Below, in pieces: positions 16,792 through 25,303 of a stretch of 27,270 bases of DNA (position 1 is its first letter; every line of letters begins with the position of its first letter). The notes beneath the pieces are model-generated. The model was not told the DNA's origin. It saw only the letters and a list, made by a program, of their open reading frames with translations, and ran no database searches. Origin of the DNA: Methanotrichaceae archaeon. GTDB taxonomy: Archaea; Halobacteriota; Methanosarcinia; Methanotrichales; Methanotrichaceae. Location: NCBI GenBank assembly GCA_013329455.1, contig DUKF01000115.1:1-27270 (forward strand), in the 5' to 3' direction. The position numbers were made by a program, and so were the translations under genes.

Positions 16792-16929
16792 CGTCAATCA
16801 CATCCGGACGATTGCATAAATGTTTTTCTCATGCACAATAGCAGGTTAAGCCGTTGTTGATTGTAGAAATATGCAACTATTTCACGAATCGACAGGTTTA
16901 TACAGAATGAGCTAATAGAGGCCGTAGAG
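16792..16929. promoter_or_regulatory. Divergent csa3 / cas operon promoter region
   Basis: This holds a plus-strand TATA box TTTATAC at 16897-16903, 30 bases before the cas6 ATG, and a minus-strand TATA-like CATTTATGC at 16814-16822, 27 bases before csa3. Three ATGCA-type words recur: TTGCAT at 16812, ATGCAC at 16831 and ATGCAAC at 16871; the first two are arranged as an imperfect inverted repeat. These are candidate Csa3 operators. A GAGGCCG ribosome site lies before cas6. Confidence 0.6.
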
Positions 16930-17781
16930 ATGCCACAGAAGATCGCTTTCATCACGAAACCAAAGGCGGAGTTCGAAGTTCCGTCAAGCGAGGGGTATCA
17001 GCTCTACTCGGCCATCCTGGAAATAATTCGGGAGTCCGACGAGGCCATCAGCGAACATGCCCACAACTCGCCCATCGGCTCGATCGCCCTCGGAGGTCTA
17101 CGAGGCAGGTTCAAGAGGTGCGGAAGGCCGCACCACAAGCTCCTTGACCCTCATAATAAATACGAGTTTTGCGTGGGAATTACAGACCCGAAGGAGGTGG
17201 AAATCTTCCAGTCCCTCATCAAGCCTCTGATCTTAAGGGAGAGGGACATCGTCCTCGACCAGGGCGCGCTCGGGATAGAGGAGGTTGCAAGCTTCGGCGC
17301 CACTTTCGAGGAGCTGGTGGAATCGGCGAAGGGTTTCCAGGACCCGAAGATCGAGTTCTGGTTTAGATCTGCGACCTGTATCCAGTACAAGAACACCAAG
17401 GTCTTCGAGATGTTCCCGCACAGGGAGGCGGTCTTCTTTTCTCTTGTGGCCAAGTGGAACGCGGTCTGTCCCACCCCCAAGATGGACATCGAGCGCGACG
17501 AGATCGCCCGCTACGTTTTGGAGAGGCCTGACGCCCAATCCTACCGGACCCACAGCGCGATGGTGAACACGGTCTTTGACAAACGCAAGGGCCATCCAAG
17601 GCCGATACTGAGGCAGGGCTTTTCCGGGCGCTGTACATACTCCTTTGCCAAGGGCGCGCCCCAGGATTTTAGGAACGCAATTTTGGTGCTCTCAAGATTT
17701 GCGGAGTACTCGGGCGTGGGAAGCGCGGTGAGCCGAGGGTGTGGATGGGTGGAAGTTGGGGTAAGCGAGGTGAGGAAATGA
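16930..17781 (+). CDS. cas6: CRISPR endoribonuclease Cas6
   Basis: A 283-residue repeat-specific RNase that cuts the pre-crRNA inside each repeat. The fold signature is in the C-terminal glycine-rich part (QGFSGRCTYSFAKG, then FAEYSGVGSAVSRGCGW). H43 or H45 in the SEHAHNSP stretch is the likely catalytic histidine by position. Length is at the upper end of the family. Expected cleavage is 8 bases from the repeat end, just after the CCC-GATA-GGG hairpin, leaving an AUUGAAAC tag. Composition is GC-rich like the chromosome and unlike the next gene. Its stop overlaps the cas10d start (ATGA). Confidence 0.92.
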   Translation: MPQKIAFITKPKAEFEVPSSEGYQLYSAILEIIRESDEAISEHAHNSPIGSIALGGLRGRFKRCGRPHHKLLDPHNKYEFCVGITDPKEVEIFQSLIKPLILRERDIVLDQGALGIEEVASFGATFEELVESAKGFQDPKIEFWFRSATCIQYKNTKVFEMFPHREAVFFSLVAKWNAVCPTPKMDIERDEIARYVLERPDAQSYRTHSAMVNTVFDKRKGHPRPILRQGFSGRCTYSFAKGAPQDFRNAILVLSRFAEYSGVGSAVSRGCGWVEVGVSEVRK

Positions 17782-20324
17782 AAGAGGAATGGAATGATTC
17801 ATTAGAACATATGACAGAAGACCATTTGGAAGAAATTGGTAACGAAATGGCTGATGCTTATACGGCCATAAAACTGTATCTTGGAGATTATATTGATAAT
17901 GTTGTAACATCGCTTTTCAAAGGCTCGGCACAGTTGGACGCAAAATATAATAAGGCGCTCAGTTATCCTGCTCATATAATCACTGCGGCTTTCACGGGAT
18001 CAATGTTATATATTTATGATCGGGCACCAATCGGACCAATTATAACTCCTCACGAAATAAAACTAATAAAACTACTCTGTACGGCTTTAACCCTTCACGA
18101 CGTAAATAAATTCTGGAATGAAGTCACAGGATCAAATTACGAAGGAAATTATTACAAATTACTACAAGATTATTTTGAGATTGATCCATTTAATCTTAAG
18201 GAATATTTCCCCGAGTGGGAAGAAGAACTTGATGAAATTGCATTTCTTGTTCAGCACGCTCAAGAATCTGATGACGCCCAGCATGAAACCAGATTCTTAC
18301 GACCTAAATATGCAAGATTGTTGCCTTACGTAAAAATTGGAGATAAAATTGCAAGTTTAAGCAAAATGGAGAATCCTCTTCAAGAGATCCTGAGGCGTCT
18401 GGAAATAGAGGGTCACGATGTCCACGTTTTGTGGTTGCCAGAAATGCCACAGCAGCTTCTGTCTCAAGTTGTGTATCGAAGTGCGAAAGAGTTATTAGTG
18501 AATTATGGCGGGGTACCCCTTCTTATTTCACCCAATGGTATATTATATCTATCTAAAGACGTAATATTTACTGATAAAAATATGCTGAAAAATTTGATTG
18601 GTCGAGAGCTTATTAGTAATACTGACGCAAATCCTGAGTTGACAGATCGAAAATTTAATTTATTGCCGCTTCTCTCGGTCCCACTTGATAAAGAGAATAG
18701 ATTTAATGTCTACCTCGATTCGGTCCAAAAAAAGACAGAATCCGGTCTGTTAAGTGCACTCAGCAAAACGATTTATCCTGAAGAAAAAGATCTCCAAGAA
18801 GCGCTAGCATGCATATCATATTTCGTATATAATGATAAGAAGGGTTCAGATTGGACGAAGTTTCCGGAACTAGAAAGGAACATACAGGATGATCAAATCT
18901 TAGAAGAACTACGGAAAATAGGACAAATTCGCCAAAATTTTGCGAATCAAGATGGAGTAGGTGGACAGAAATGCAAGCCCTATACTGTTCATGAGATTGT
19001 ACAAAACTGTAATGATTATAAGGGTGCCCTTAAATTGTTACATGGACATGTAAAAGAGACCATATTATCCAGATTAGATGATGACTCTTCGGCATTGGAT
19101 TCGATAACGGACTTGGTTTACTCTTACAACACCGAAAGACCAAACGGCTTAATTGCTAATATATATCCAAAGGGGAATACAGATGTTTGCTTCATGTGTG
19201 GTGCAGTTGCAAAAAATAAATACAAACCAGGAAGATATTTCCTTCAATCTGGGGGCTTTACCAAGCGCGCCACACTAAACGACCAATACAAACGCGAATG
19301 TGATGCCTGTCAACTTGAGCGTTTACTCCTCAATCATTTAATCAAAAATAGTGGTTTTCGTGTGACCGATGATTTAATATTTTTCTATTTCTATTTTGAC
19401 ACTATTTTTGCTAACCTCGATCCATTCCAAAATCAGATGAGCAAAGTTGAAATATGTGTAGAAGGGACGAAAACAAAAAAGCTCGGTTTGAATTTTACAC
19501 TTGGGGATTTTGCTACACCGTTTCATATCGAGCCTATGGCCATAAAATCTTCAAACGACCATTCAAGTAAAACCACACGTCGGGCGCGTGCAATCCACAC
19601 TGCAATAAATGCTTGTTTAGAGTGTGGCTGTAAATGTGTAGTAACAAGTCCATATTCTCTGATGCGAATGTATGATGATGTATTTTACAACGAAAGGCCA
19701 AATAAACTTGAGATGAATTTTGGATTGGATCGAGTCAAATATTTCAAAGATGCAAGGAGACTGTCAGCTCAATTGGATGTCATAAATCAGCTTGATGGGA
19801 TAAAAGGGCTGCATCGTGTTCAGAGATTTGAGCCCATTATGGTAATTCCTTATATAAAAAGTACAAAAAGAGAGACTAAAAACTTTTCGAGTTGGGTGAT
19901 TGCAAATGGAGAAAATGTCAAGAAGTTATTTGGAGGGAACAACTTGAATATGAAGGAAATTGCAGAAAAAGGAGTCCTCCTTTTTGGAAAACACCGCTTT
20001 AGCGGATCGTATAAACGCGTAAAGATATTCCGAACATCTCTCGACTCTTTAGTGGCATCAAAGGCGCAAAAATATTCAGACGATGAAGCAATGAGGTTTG
20101 CGGCTGCCGAAGTCTGGAAAGATGTATTACGAGAGCAGTACAGCCCAAAGAAAGGAAAGGATATCCCGGCAGAGTGCTTGGATTATGTTGAGAGTATCGT
20201 GATGTATCTGAGATGTCATGACCTGTGGGATGTTAAGAAGATATCCCAGTGGGGAAACTCGTTGACCGATATGTACGAATTTGAGTATATTCTGGCTATA
20301 AAAAATAGTGGTGATGAAGAATGA
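17778..20324 (+). CDS. cas10d: Type I-D large subunit Cas10d/Csc3 with N-terminal HD nuclease
   Basis: An 848-residue effector protein. Type I-D systems carry the DNA-cutting HD domain on this subunit rather than on Cas3 (established). The HD residues fit H66 (SYPAHI), H107-D108 (LHDVNKF), H160 (VQHAQ) and D189 (GDKIAS). A zinc site is formed by C471/C474 and C508/C511. I see no GGDD cyclase motif, so no cyclic oligoadenylate synthesis is expected. The start is the ATG at 17778 overlapping the cas6 stop; a longer in-frame extension reads inside cas6. Codon use is markedly AT-rich, unlike cas6. A hand count of 18001-18060 gives 21 G/C of 60. The stop overlaps csc2 by ATGA. Confidence 0.88.
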   Translation: MKEEWNDSLEHMTEDHLEEIGNEMADAYTAIKLYLGDYIDNVVTSLFKGSAQLDAKYNKALSYPAHIITAAFTGSMLYIYDRAPIGPIITPHEIKLIKLLCTALTLHDVNKFWNEVTGSNYEGNYYKLLQDYFEIDPFNLKEYFPEWEEELDEIAFLVQHAQESDDAQHETRFLRPKYARLLPYVKIGDKIASLSKMENPLQEILRRLEIEGHDVHVLWLPEMPQQLLSQVVYRSAKELLVNYGGVPLLISPNGILYLSKDVIFTDKNMLKNLIGRELISNTDANPELTDRKFNLLPLLSVPLDKENRFNVYLDSVQKKTESGLLSALSKTIYPEEKDLQEALACISYFVYNDKKGSDWTKFPELERNIQDDQILEELRKIGQIRQNFANQDGVGGQKCKPYTVHEIVQNCNDYKGALKLLHGHVKETILSRLDDDSSALDSITDLVYSYNTERPNGLIANIYPKGNTDVCFMCGAVAKNKYKPGRYFLQSGGFTKRATLNDQYKRECDACQLERLLLNHLIKNSGFRVTDDLIFFYFYFDTIFANLDPFQNQMSKVEICVEGTKTKKLGLNFTLGDFATPFHIEPMAIKSSNDHSSKTTRRARAIHTAINACLECGCKCVVTSPYSLMRMYDDVFYNERPNKLEMNFGLDRVKYFKDARRLSAQLDVINQLDGIKGLHRVQRFEPIMVIPYIKSTKRETKNFSSWVIANGENVKKLFGGNNLNMKEIAEKGVLLFGKHRFSGSYKRVKIFRTSLDSLVASKAQKYSDDEAMRFAAAEVWKDVLREQYSPKKGKDIPAECLDYVESIVMYLRCHDLWDVKKISQWGNSLTDMYEFEYILAIKNSGDEE

Positions 20325-21328
20325 ATTGGACCGAACTTAAAGAGCGTGTGCCAAGTGATGGCTTTGCTGAAAAATATGAGATATACAGGAGAGCAAGACC
20401 TACAGTTACGTTGATCGTTCTCAGAACGGTGACCGATCCGATTCTCTTTAGAAGCACGGATTCAGAACGAGCTGAAACCCAAGAATTCAACGGTGTTATT
20501 CATGCACAGGTAAATGGCGAGAAATTTGTTAGCAAGGAGCGTTTAACAGGGCTCAATGTTTGTCGAAAACTCGATGAGAATGAAAATATCATTTCAGGGG
20601 AGTACACGTATAACGAGCCGATACCTAGCCTTCCCAAATCCCAAAATGCGGACATGCTTACTTATGGCCTTGCAGGAACGGTTTCTGGGGCGACATTTTC
20701 TCAAAAGAGCCATGTCATTGAAGGCTACACATACAGCCTAGAGCCTTATGATCTCATGAACAAAGAGCTACACAATGCCCTTTACGAAAGTGGGACGATG
20801 AGGGACGAGTCTGGTAACCAATCTGAAAGCCTGTTCAATCCCGTTAAAGTACAACCAGGCACCCACTTCGTACATTTCATTACTCTTGAGGCTGGGACAA
20901 AAGAGATGCTTCTCTATCTGATGCATAATATCCTCAACACAGGAAGATATGGAGCACGCGAAACCCGCACGGGCCGAAATATGAAAAACGAGATTGTCGG
21001 CGTGATAACATCTGCTGGTGACAGCTCTTTGAGTTGTGGAGAACTAATTTCAGATTATATAACAGAATCTGGGAGTGAGCTTTCCAGGGACACGATTAGT
21101 TCTAAGATCTCGGATTATATCAACGAGCATAAACGAGCAGATTGGAACTTATATTATGCAAATGATTTCGAATTAGATGGTGGCAGCGAATTTCCGGAGG
21201 GGTTGAAGGACCTGATTGATATTGGACGTTGTAAAGAAGAAAATGATTTTACATTGATCAAGAGTGCGTTAGAAACGGTACGCAAACAAGGATTGGACGC
21301 AGTCGTAAAGAAAGAAACCAATCAGTAA
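20321..21328 (+). CDS. csc2: Csc2 (Cas7-family backbone of the type I-D complex)
   Basis: A 335-residue RNA-binding subunit that polymerises along the crRNA spacer. The characteristic stretch LFRSTDSERAETQEF (about residues 43-57), the GLAGTVSGATFSQKSHVIEG segment (landmark) and NTGRYGARETRTGRNMKNEI match type I-D Csc2. The length is normal. It overlaps cas10d by ATGA, and its TAA is immediately followed by the csc1 ATG with no gap, so translation is probably coupled. Composition is AT-richer than the chromosome. Confidence 0.9.
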   Translation: MNWTELKERVPSDGFAEKYEIYRRARPTVTLIVLRTVTDPILFRSTDSERAETQEFNGVIHAQVNGEKFVSKERLTGLNVCRKLDENENIISGEYTYNEPIPSLPKSQNADMLTYGLAGTVSGATFSQKSHVIEGYTYSLEPYDLMNKELHNALYESGTMRDESGNQSESLFNPVKVQPGTHFVHFITLEAGTKEMLLYLMHNILNTGRYGARETRTGRNMKNEIVGVITSAGDSSLSCGELISDYITESGSELSRDTISSKISDYINEHKRADWNLYYANDFELDGGSEFPEGLKDLIDIGRCKEENDFTLIKSALETVRKQGLDAVVKKETNQ

Positions 21329-22075
21329 ATGGTAGAAACGGAATTGGTGATTAATGTGGAGACAGCAACATATCGTACCACGCTCCACTCTCCGCTATTT
21401 TATTCTAGTTCAGAGGGTGTTCTGGTCAGCGCAGATCGCATATTGGGGAGTACTGCATTGACATATTCCTTTGCGTATAATCTTGGAATGTTAAAAAAAC
21501 ATTATTTTCTTTTCGGAGATGAGGCGGTTAACCATCAATATCACGAACTTGCAGATATATCATTACTTGTAAGCGATGGGAAACCTATCGATGTCCACTT
21601 CAAAGAAGAAACCTTCAAGAGCACTGAATACCTATCTGAGAGAAGTCTGACTGTAACTATACCAAGCACTAGCAAAGGGGACTTGGGTAGGTTCAAAAAG
21701 ACCGATCCTTATTGGATGAGCAGTGACTCTGCTGTAACGATAAGCAAAGTTCGACGTTACATCGGACTTGCACCAGGGAGTACTTTTGAAGTTACGGTTT
21801 GGTCAGAAGAAACTCTGCCAGATGACTTATTTTTGACCCTTGGAATCCGGAGAAGCGGTGAGTTGAGGTTAAAGAAAACAAAGCCCGCAAGTAAAGTGCA
21901 CTTAAACATTTACATGCTCAGCCAAGTGTACGGCCTAGATGAACAAACCATTTTAGAATTGTATAACGCATCTGGGAAACTCGTTCGTGGTAGCGATTAC
22001 AGAAAGCATCACATTCTTGATGTTGATGTTAAGTTGGTGAACGATAAAATCTTGCCTTTAGTTTTCGGGGGATAG
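21329..22075 (+). CDS. csc1: Csc1 (Cas5-family subunit of the type I-D complex)
   Basis: A 248-residue subunit expected to hold the 5' tag of the crRNA and contribute to PAM recognition. The N-terminal TATYRTTLHSPLFYSSSEG and the following STALTYSFAYNLG segment are typical of Csc1. The central part has RRYIGLAPGSTFEVTVW. It begins directly after the csc2 stop, and the cas3 ATG follows 3 bases after its stop. AT-rich like its neighbours. Confidence 0.87.
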   Translation: MVETELVINVETATYRTTLHSPLFYSSSEGVLVSADRILGSTALTYSFAYNLGMLKKHYFLFGDEAVNHQYHELADISLLVSDGKPIDVHFKEETFKSTEYLSERSLTVTIPSTSKGDLGRFKKTDPYWMSSDSAVTISKVRRYIGLAPGSTFEVTVWSEETLPDDLFLTLGIRRSGELRLKKTKPASKVHLNIYMLSQVYGLDEQTILELYNASGKLVRGSDYRKHHILDVDVKLVNDKILPLVFGG

Positions 22076-22078
22076 ATC

Positions 22079-23956
22079 ATGGTAGTGGTTGAAGAAGTGT
22101 ATCTTCCATCGGTTGAAGAGACTTACGGTCTTTATGGCCTTGCGCCAGAGGGAAGGAAACTGCGCGCTTTTCAAAAAGAGTTTATCGATTGTGTTAATGA
22201 TGAGGGTGCGGATGTCATACAGTTGGTTGCCCCAACCGGCGCAGGGAAGACCCTCTGCTTTGAATATCTGTTGAATCAAAAACATAAGGTTCTTCTTTTG
22301 TATCCAACTAACGCCTTGATACAAAGTCAGATGCAAAGATTTGAGGATGAAGGATTTCGTGTCGCGAATATATCCTCAAAAATCCTGAAAAGAAGGGGGC
22401 GAGAACGGGCTCGGGAGCTATGGGGTTTGATAAAAAGAAATGACATAATATTGACCAATCCGGACATCTTTCAGGCGATTATCGGAGCCATGTACAGAAA
22501 CTTCGAAAGAGATTTGATTCAAGCATTTCACCAATTTAATTATGTGATTTATGATGAATTTCACGCATATGGCGAGTTTGAGCTGAGCGGCATCCTTACC
22601 CAGATAGCCCTTTTCCAAAATATGAGTTGGTGCAGGGTTATTTTAAGCAGTGCAACGCCCAAACCTGAGATATTGGGTCTCCTCAATCTTGTACGGATTG
22701 GAAAAGATCGGCGAACTCCGATAATTAAGAACGTCAAAGCCGAGCCAGGACCTTCAGAAGGAGAAAAACCGATCCGCCATCGTACCGAAGTAGAATTCCA
22801 TCAGGGAAGGATTCTCGATTATACCGAAGAGATTGCAGATAAACTGATAGATGTGATAAAAGATATCGAAATGAGCGGGCCTCAGATACTCTTAATCTTC
22901 GATAGAGTAAAGGACAGCAATTGGTTTTATTCTCGGTTATACAAGGAATATCCTGATTTGTACGGATATGTGGAGAAGGATAACGGCTACGATACGAACC
23001 AGATTGGTGATGCGCCCGATTTCACTAAACCTATCCTCATCTCCACAAATAAAAGTGAATTAGGTCTCGATTATCCGATAAAAATGCTGTTTATGGAGGA
23101 TGGATTTAGCATCGACTCTTTTATCCAGCGATTTGGTCGTGCTGCTCGGCATGAGCCTGCTAAATGTTACATCTACACGAAAAAAGAGGCAAACCCACTC
23201 TTCACTGACGAATCAGTTGGATATCTGGAGTTTTTAGATAAAATCAGATATATCACTGACGAATATAACATTCAGACGAAAAAAGTAGTTAGACTATTCA
23301 CATTCAGGCAAGCATTGGCGATCGAAGGTTATAGCCACCAAAAATATAGGGAAGAAGACCTTAAAGCGTTTTTTGCGGTTGAATCAGGATACAGCTACAA
23401 GTTGTGGCTTAAATTTTTTGCCTTATTGAAAAAATATGATGGTTTGGATTTGACAAACCAAAACTTGAATCGACTTAATCTCCTGGTCAAGGATCTCAAG
23501 GACGCATGTAGAAGCTTGAGAGGTCGATCGCTCCAACGTCCAGTTTTGTATCAGAGAGGACATGAAATACGCCGGACAGCGTATGATGTGCTATCTGTTT
23601 TGAATAGGGTTCCTGCCGTGGTGGAAAAAACCGATGAAGGGCTGATTATAAAAGAACTAACGGAACTTGAAAGTGACGATTCGGGTCCCTTCATTAAGGC
23701 GATAACTCTGCCCTACTTCCCGGCAATGATCGATTATCAAAAGCGTAATGAACAATTTAGAGACGAAGTGGAGACAATTGCCAAGAACGCACTCGGCGTT
23801 TTCCCGGAAAAACAGCAAGATTTTCTGCTTTCCTGTATTCGATCGTTGTACTACTCAGTCGACCCAGACAGAGTGATACTTCCAGAAGAGGTCATCCTCT
23901 GGAACGACAAAGTTGTGCCGCTATTGGAAGACGCGATGGAGTTCTATGACGACTGA
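22079..23956 (+). CDS. cas3: Type I-D Cas3' helicase (no HD domain)
   Basis: A 625-residue superfamily 2 helicase recruited to unwind the target DNA. Walker A is APTGAGKT (residues 51-58); motif II reads DEFH (in YDEFHAYGEFEL); motif III is SSAT; the C-terminal motifs are STNKSELGLDYP and QRFGRAARH. There is no HD domain, as expected for type I-D where the nuclease is on Cas10d. Most of the gene is AT-rich (25 G/C of 60 at 22441-22500), but the last about 30 codons are GC-richer (31 of 60 at 23881-23940), so a compositional junction may lie inside its 3' end. It overlaps cas4 by 11 bases. Confidence 0.9.
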   Translation: MVVVEEVYLPSVEETYGLYGLAPEGRKLRAFQKEFIDCVNDEGADVIQLVAPTGAGKTLCFEYLLNQKHKVLLLYPTNALIQSQMQRFEDEGFRVANISSKILKRRGRERARELWGLIKRNDIILTNPDIFQAIIGAMYRNFERDLIQAFHQFNYVIYDEFHAYGEFELSGILTQIALFQNMSWCRVILSSATPKPEILGLLNLVRIGKDRRTPIIKNVKAEPGPSEGEKPIRHRTEVEFHQGRILDYTEEIADKLIDVIKDIEMSGPQILLIFDRVKDSNWFYSRLYKEYPDLYGYVEKDNGYDTNQIGDAPDFTKPILISTNKSELGLDYPIKMLFMEDGFSIDSFIQRFGRAARHEPAKCYIYTKKEANPLFTDESVGYLEFLDKIRYITDEYNIQTKKVVRLFTFRQALAIEGYSHQKYREEDLKAFFAVESGYSYKLWLKFFALLKKYDGLDLTNQNLNRLNLLVKDLKDACRSLRGRSLQRPVLYQRGHEIRRTAYDVLSVLNRVPAVVEKTDEGLIIKELTELESDDSGPFIKAITLPYFPAMIDYQKRNEQFRDEVETIAKNALGVFPEKQQDFLLSCIRSLYYSVDPDRVILPEEVILWNDKVVPLLEDAMEFYDD

Positions 23957-24533
23957 AGAGGATCTCGATCTGGTCAACGTCTCCGACCTCAACCAGTACC
24001 TCTACTGCCCTCGACGCCTCTACTATCTGATGTTCTACAATACCCAGGGGTTGAATTACTACCTGGTGGATGGTCGGTCAAAGCACGCTAACCAGAGCCG
24101 CCGGGGCGGTTGGTATCGAGAGATGTACCTGAGATCTGAGAGGCTCCGCCTACACGGAAAGATCGACCTTTTGGAGAGCAAGACCAGATTGACACCTGTT
24201 GAGCGAAAGCACGGAGATTCTTACTTCGACAACGACGAGGTCCAGCTTGCAGCCTACTGCATGCTTCTCGAAGACTACCTAGATGAGCCGGTCCGGATGG
24301 GGTACCTCTACCTATTCGGCACGAACGAGCGCTACGCGATCGAGATTACGGACTGGCACCGCGAGAAGGTCGTCGAGACTGCGGAAGCTATCCGGAGGAT
24401 GAGCCTTGAGAGGATTCCCGATTTCACAGATAACGCTAAAAAGTGCGAGAAGTGCAGCACAGTCCAGTACTGCATGCCTTTTGAGACGAGGATGCTGGAG
24501 AAGGATCGGGCGGTGAGGAAGGTGAGAGCATGA
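23946..24533 (+). CDS. cas4: Cas4 RecB-like nuclease with iron-sulfur cluster
   Basis: A 195-residue adaptation nuclease that trims prespacers and helps select PAM and orientation. Nuclease residues fit H47, D74 (GKIDLLE), E86 and K88 (ERKHG) and the QxxxY motif (Q100, Y104). Four cysteines expected for a [4Fe-4S] cluster are C21 (YCPRRLYY) and three near the C-terminus (CEKCSTVQYC). The ATG at 23946 overlaps the cas3 end; a longer frame from 23913 would overlap more. GC-rich like the chromosome. Its stop overlaps the cas1 start by ATGA. It looks intact although its partner cas1 is broken. Confidence 0.9.
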   Translation: MTTEEDLDLVNVSDLNQYLYCPRRLYYLMFYNTQGLNYYLVDGRSKHANQSRRGGWYREMYLRSERLRLHGKIDLLESKTRLTPVERKHGDSYFDNDEVQLAAYCMLLEDYLDEPVRMGYLYLFGTNERYAIEITDWHREKVVETAEAIRRMSLERIPDFTDNAKKCEKCSTVQYCMPFETRMLEKDRAVRKVRA

Positions 24534-24914
24534 AGGCGAGCGAAGGCATGTTCGACGACAGCGTCGTTTACGTGACGAAACAGGGTGCCCCACGCCGACC
24601 GTCATGGCCGTCCGTCTCTCGCCCTCGACCTCCTCGAGGAGTTCCGTCCGATATTCTGCGATGCCTTCGCCGTCCGGCTCATCAACAAAGGCATCCTGAC
24701 CCACGACGACTTTCAGGCCGACAACCACCTGAAGGATCGCGCTTTCAAGAGGTACCTTGAGAAGTTCGACGAGTACATGAAAGAGGAGTTCAAGCACCCG
24801 AGGTTTGGCTATGTCGTCTCACGGCGAAAGGCGGTGAGGATGCAGGCGATCCTCCTTCGAAAGGCGATCACCGGTGAGCTGAAAAGCTATTATCCACTGG
24901 AGTTCAAAAGATGA
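24530..24914 (+). pseudogene. cas1: cas1 with large internal deletion and frameshift
   Basis: The integrase of CRISPR adaptation, broken here. The normal start is present: ATG overlapping the cas4 stop and the Cas1 N-terminal strand DSVVYVTKQGA. At about 24588 the sequence jumps, in another frame, to the family's C-terminal part PHADRHGRPSLALDLLEEFRP, which continues to a normal end (TGA 24912-24914). About 127 codons remain of the usual 320-340. The missing stretch includes the helical-domain glutamate of the catalytic triad; the histidine and aspartate of the LALDL region remain. Read from the ATG, translation runs out of frame to a stop at 24758-24760. A GTG at 24585 could express a 109-residue C-terminal fragment. 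An assembly error is the alternative. Confidence 0.85.
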
Positions 24915-24938
24915 GGCTGGTAGTATGAGGCTGGCGGT
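24911..24938 (+). repeat. 14-bp imperfect tandem duplication at the cas2 start
   Basis: ATGAGGCTGGTAGT (24911-24924) is followed by ATGAGGCTGGCGGT (24925-24938), 12 of 14 identical. The first ATG overlaps the cas1 stop but opens only five codons; the second is the usable cas2 start. Confidence 0.7.
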
Positions 24939-25191
24939 GGCTTACGACATCAGCGAGAACCGAATCCGGACCAGAGTCTATAAGATCCTCGAAAAGTACG
25001 GGGCCTGGAAGCAGTACAGCGTTTTCGAGCTGGAGATCGATGCCGTCCAGAGGTTGATGATGGAAGACGAGATAAAGGCCCAGATTGCGGCAGGAGACAA
25101 GGTTCGGGTCTACCAGTTCTGTGACCATTGTGTGAAGAACATCAAGGATATTGGAGAGAAATCTCCAGAGAAGAAGTCGAACGTCCTGTGA
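24925..25191 (+). CDS. cas2: Cas2 adaptation subunit
   Basis: An 88-residue ferredoxin-fold protein that bridges two Cas1 dimers in the spacer-integration complex. MRLAVAYDIS with D8, then RVYKILEKYGAWKQYSVFELEI and the RVYQFCDHC strand, match the family, and the length is normal. The start is the second copy of a 14-bp tandem duplication, so the ATGA overlap with cas1 seen for the other genes has been lost here. With cas1 destroyed it probably has no partner encoded in this locus. Confidence 0.92.
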   Translation: MRLAVAYDISENRIRTRVYKILEKYGAWKQYSVFELEIDAVQRLMMEDEIKAQIAAGDKVRVYQFCDHCVKNIKDIGEKSPEKKSNVL

Positions 25192-25303
25192 TGGGATCAT
25201 GGATCTTTATAAGTTTGGGGTACGGGGGCGGTTCATGATTCGAGGTCTTATTTTCCGACCTTTAGAAGGCTTTATATCGGGAAATAACCAATTCAGGGGT
25301 ACC
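25192..25303 (+). promoter_or_regulatory. CRISPR leader with pre-crRNA promoter
   Basis: These 112 bases lie between cas2 and the first repeat. A TATA box CTTTATATC at 25270-25278 is about 26-30 bases before the first repeat, so transcription should begin at about the array edge. A second TATA-like CTTTATAAG lies at 25205-25213. An inverted repeat AGGTC/GACCT (25243-25247 and 25257-25261) sits just upstream of the proximal TATA box and could be a regulator or integration-factor site. Confidence 0.65.

Noticed and set aside
17739..17777. Thirteen-codon N-terminal extension of Cas10d
   Set aside because: It lies inside the conserved C-terminus of cas6; the ATG at 17778 gives the ATGA overlap used throughout the operon.
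16153..24533. Type I-A or I-B assignment suggested by csa3
   Set aside because: Csc1, Csc2, an HD-bearing Cas10d and an HD-less Cas3' together define type I-D.
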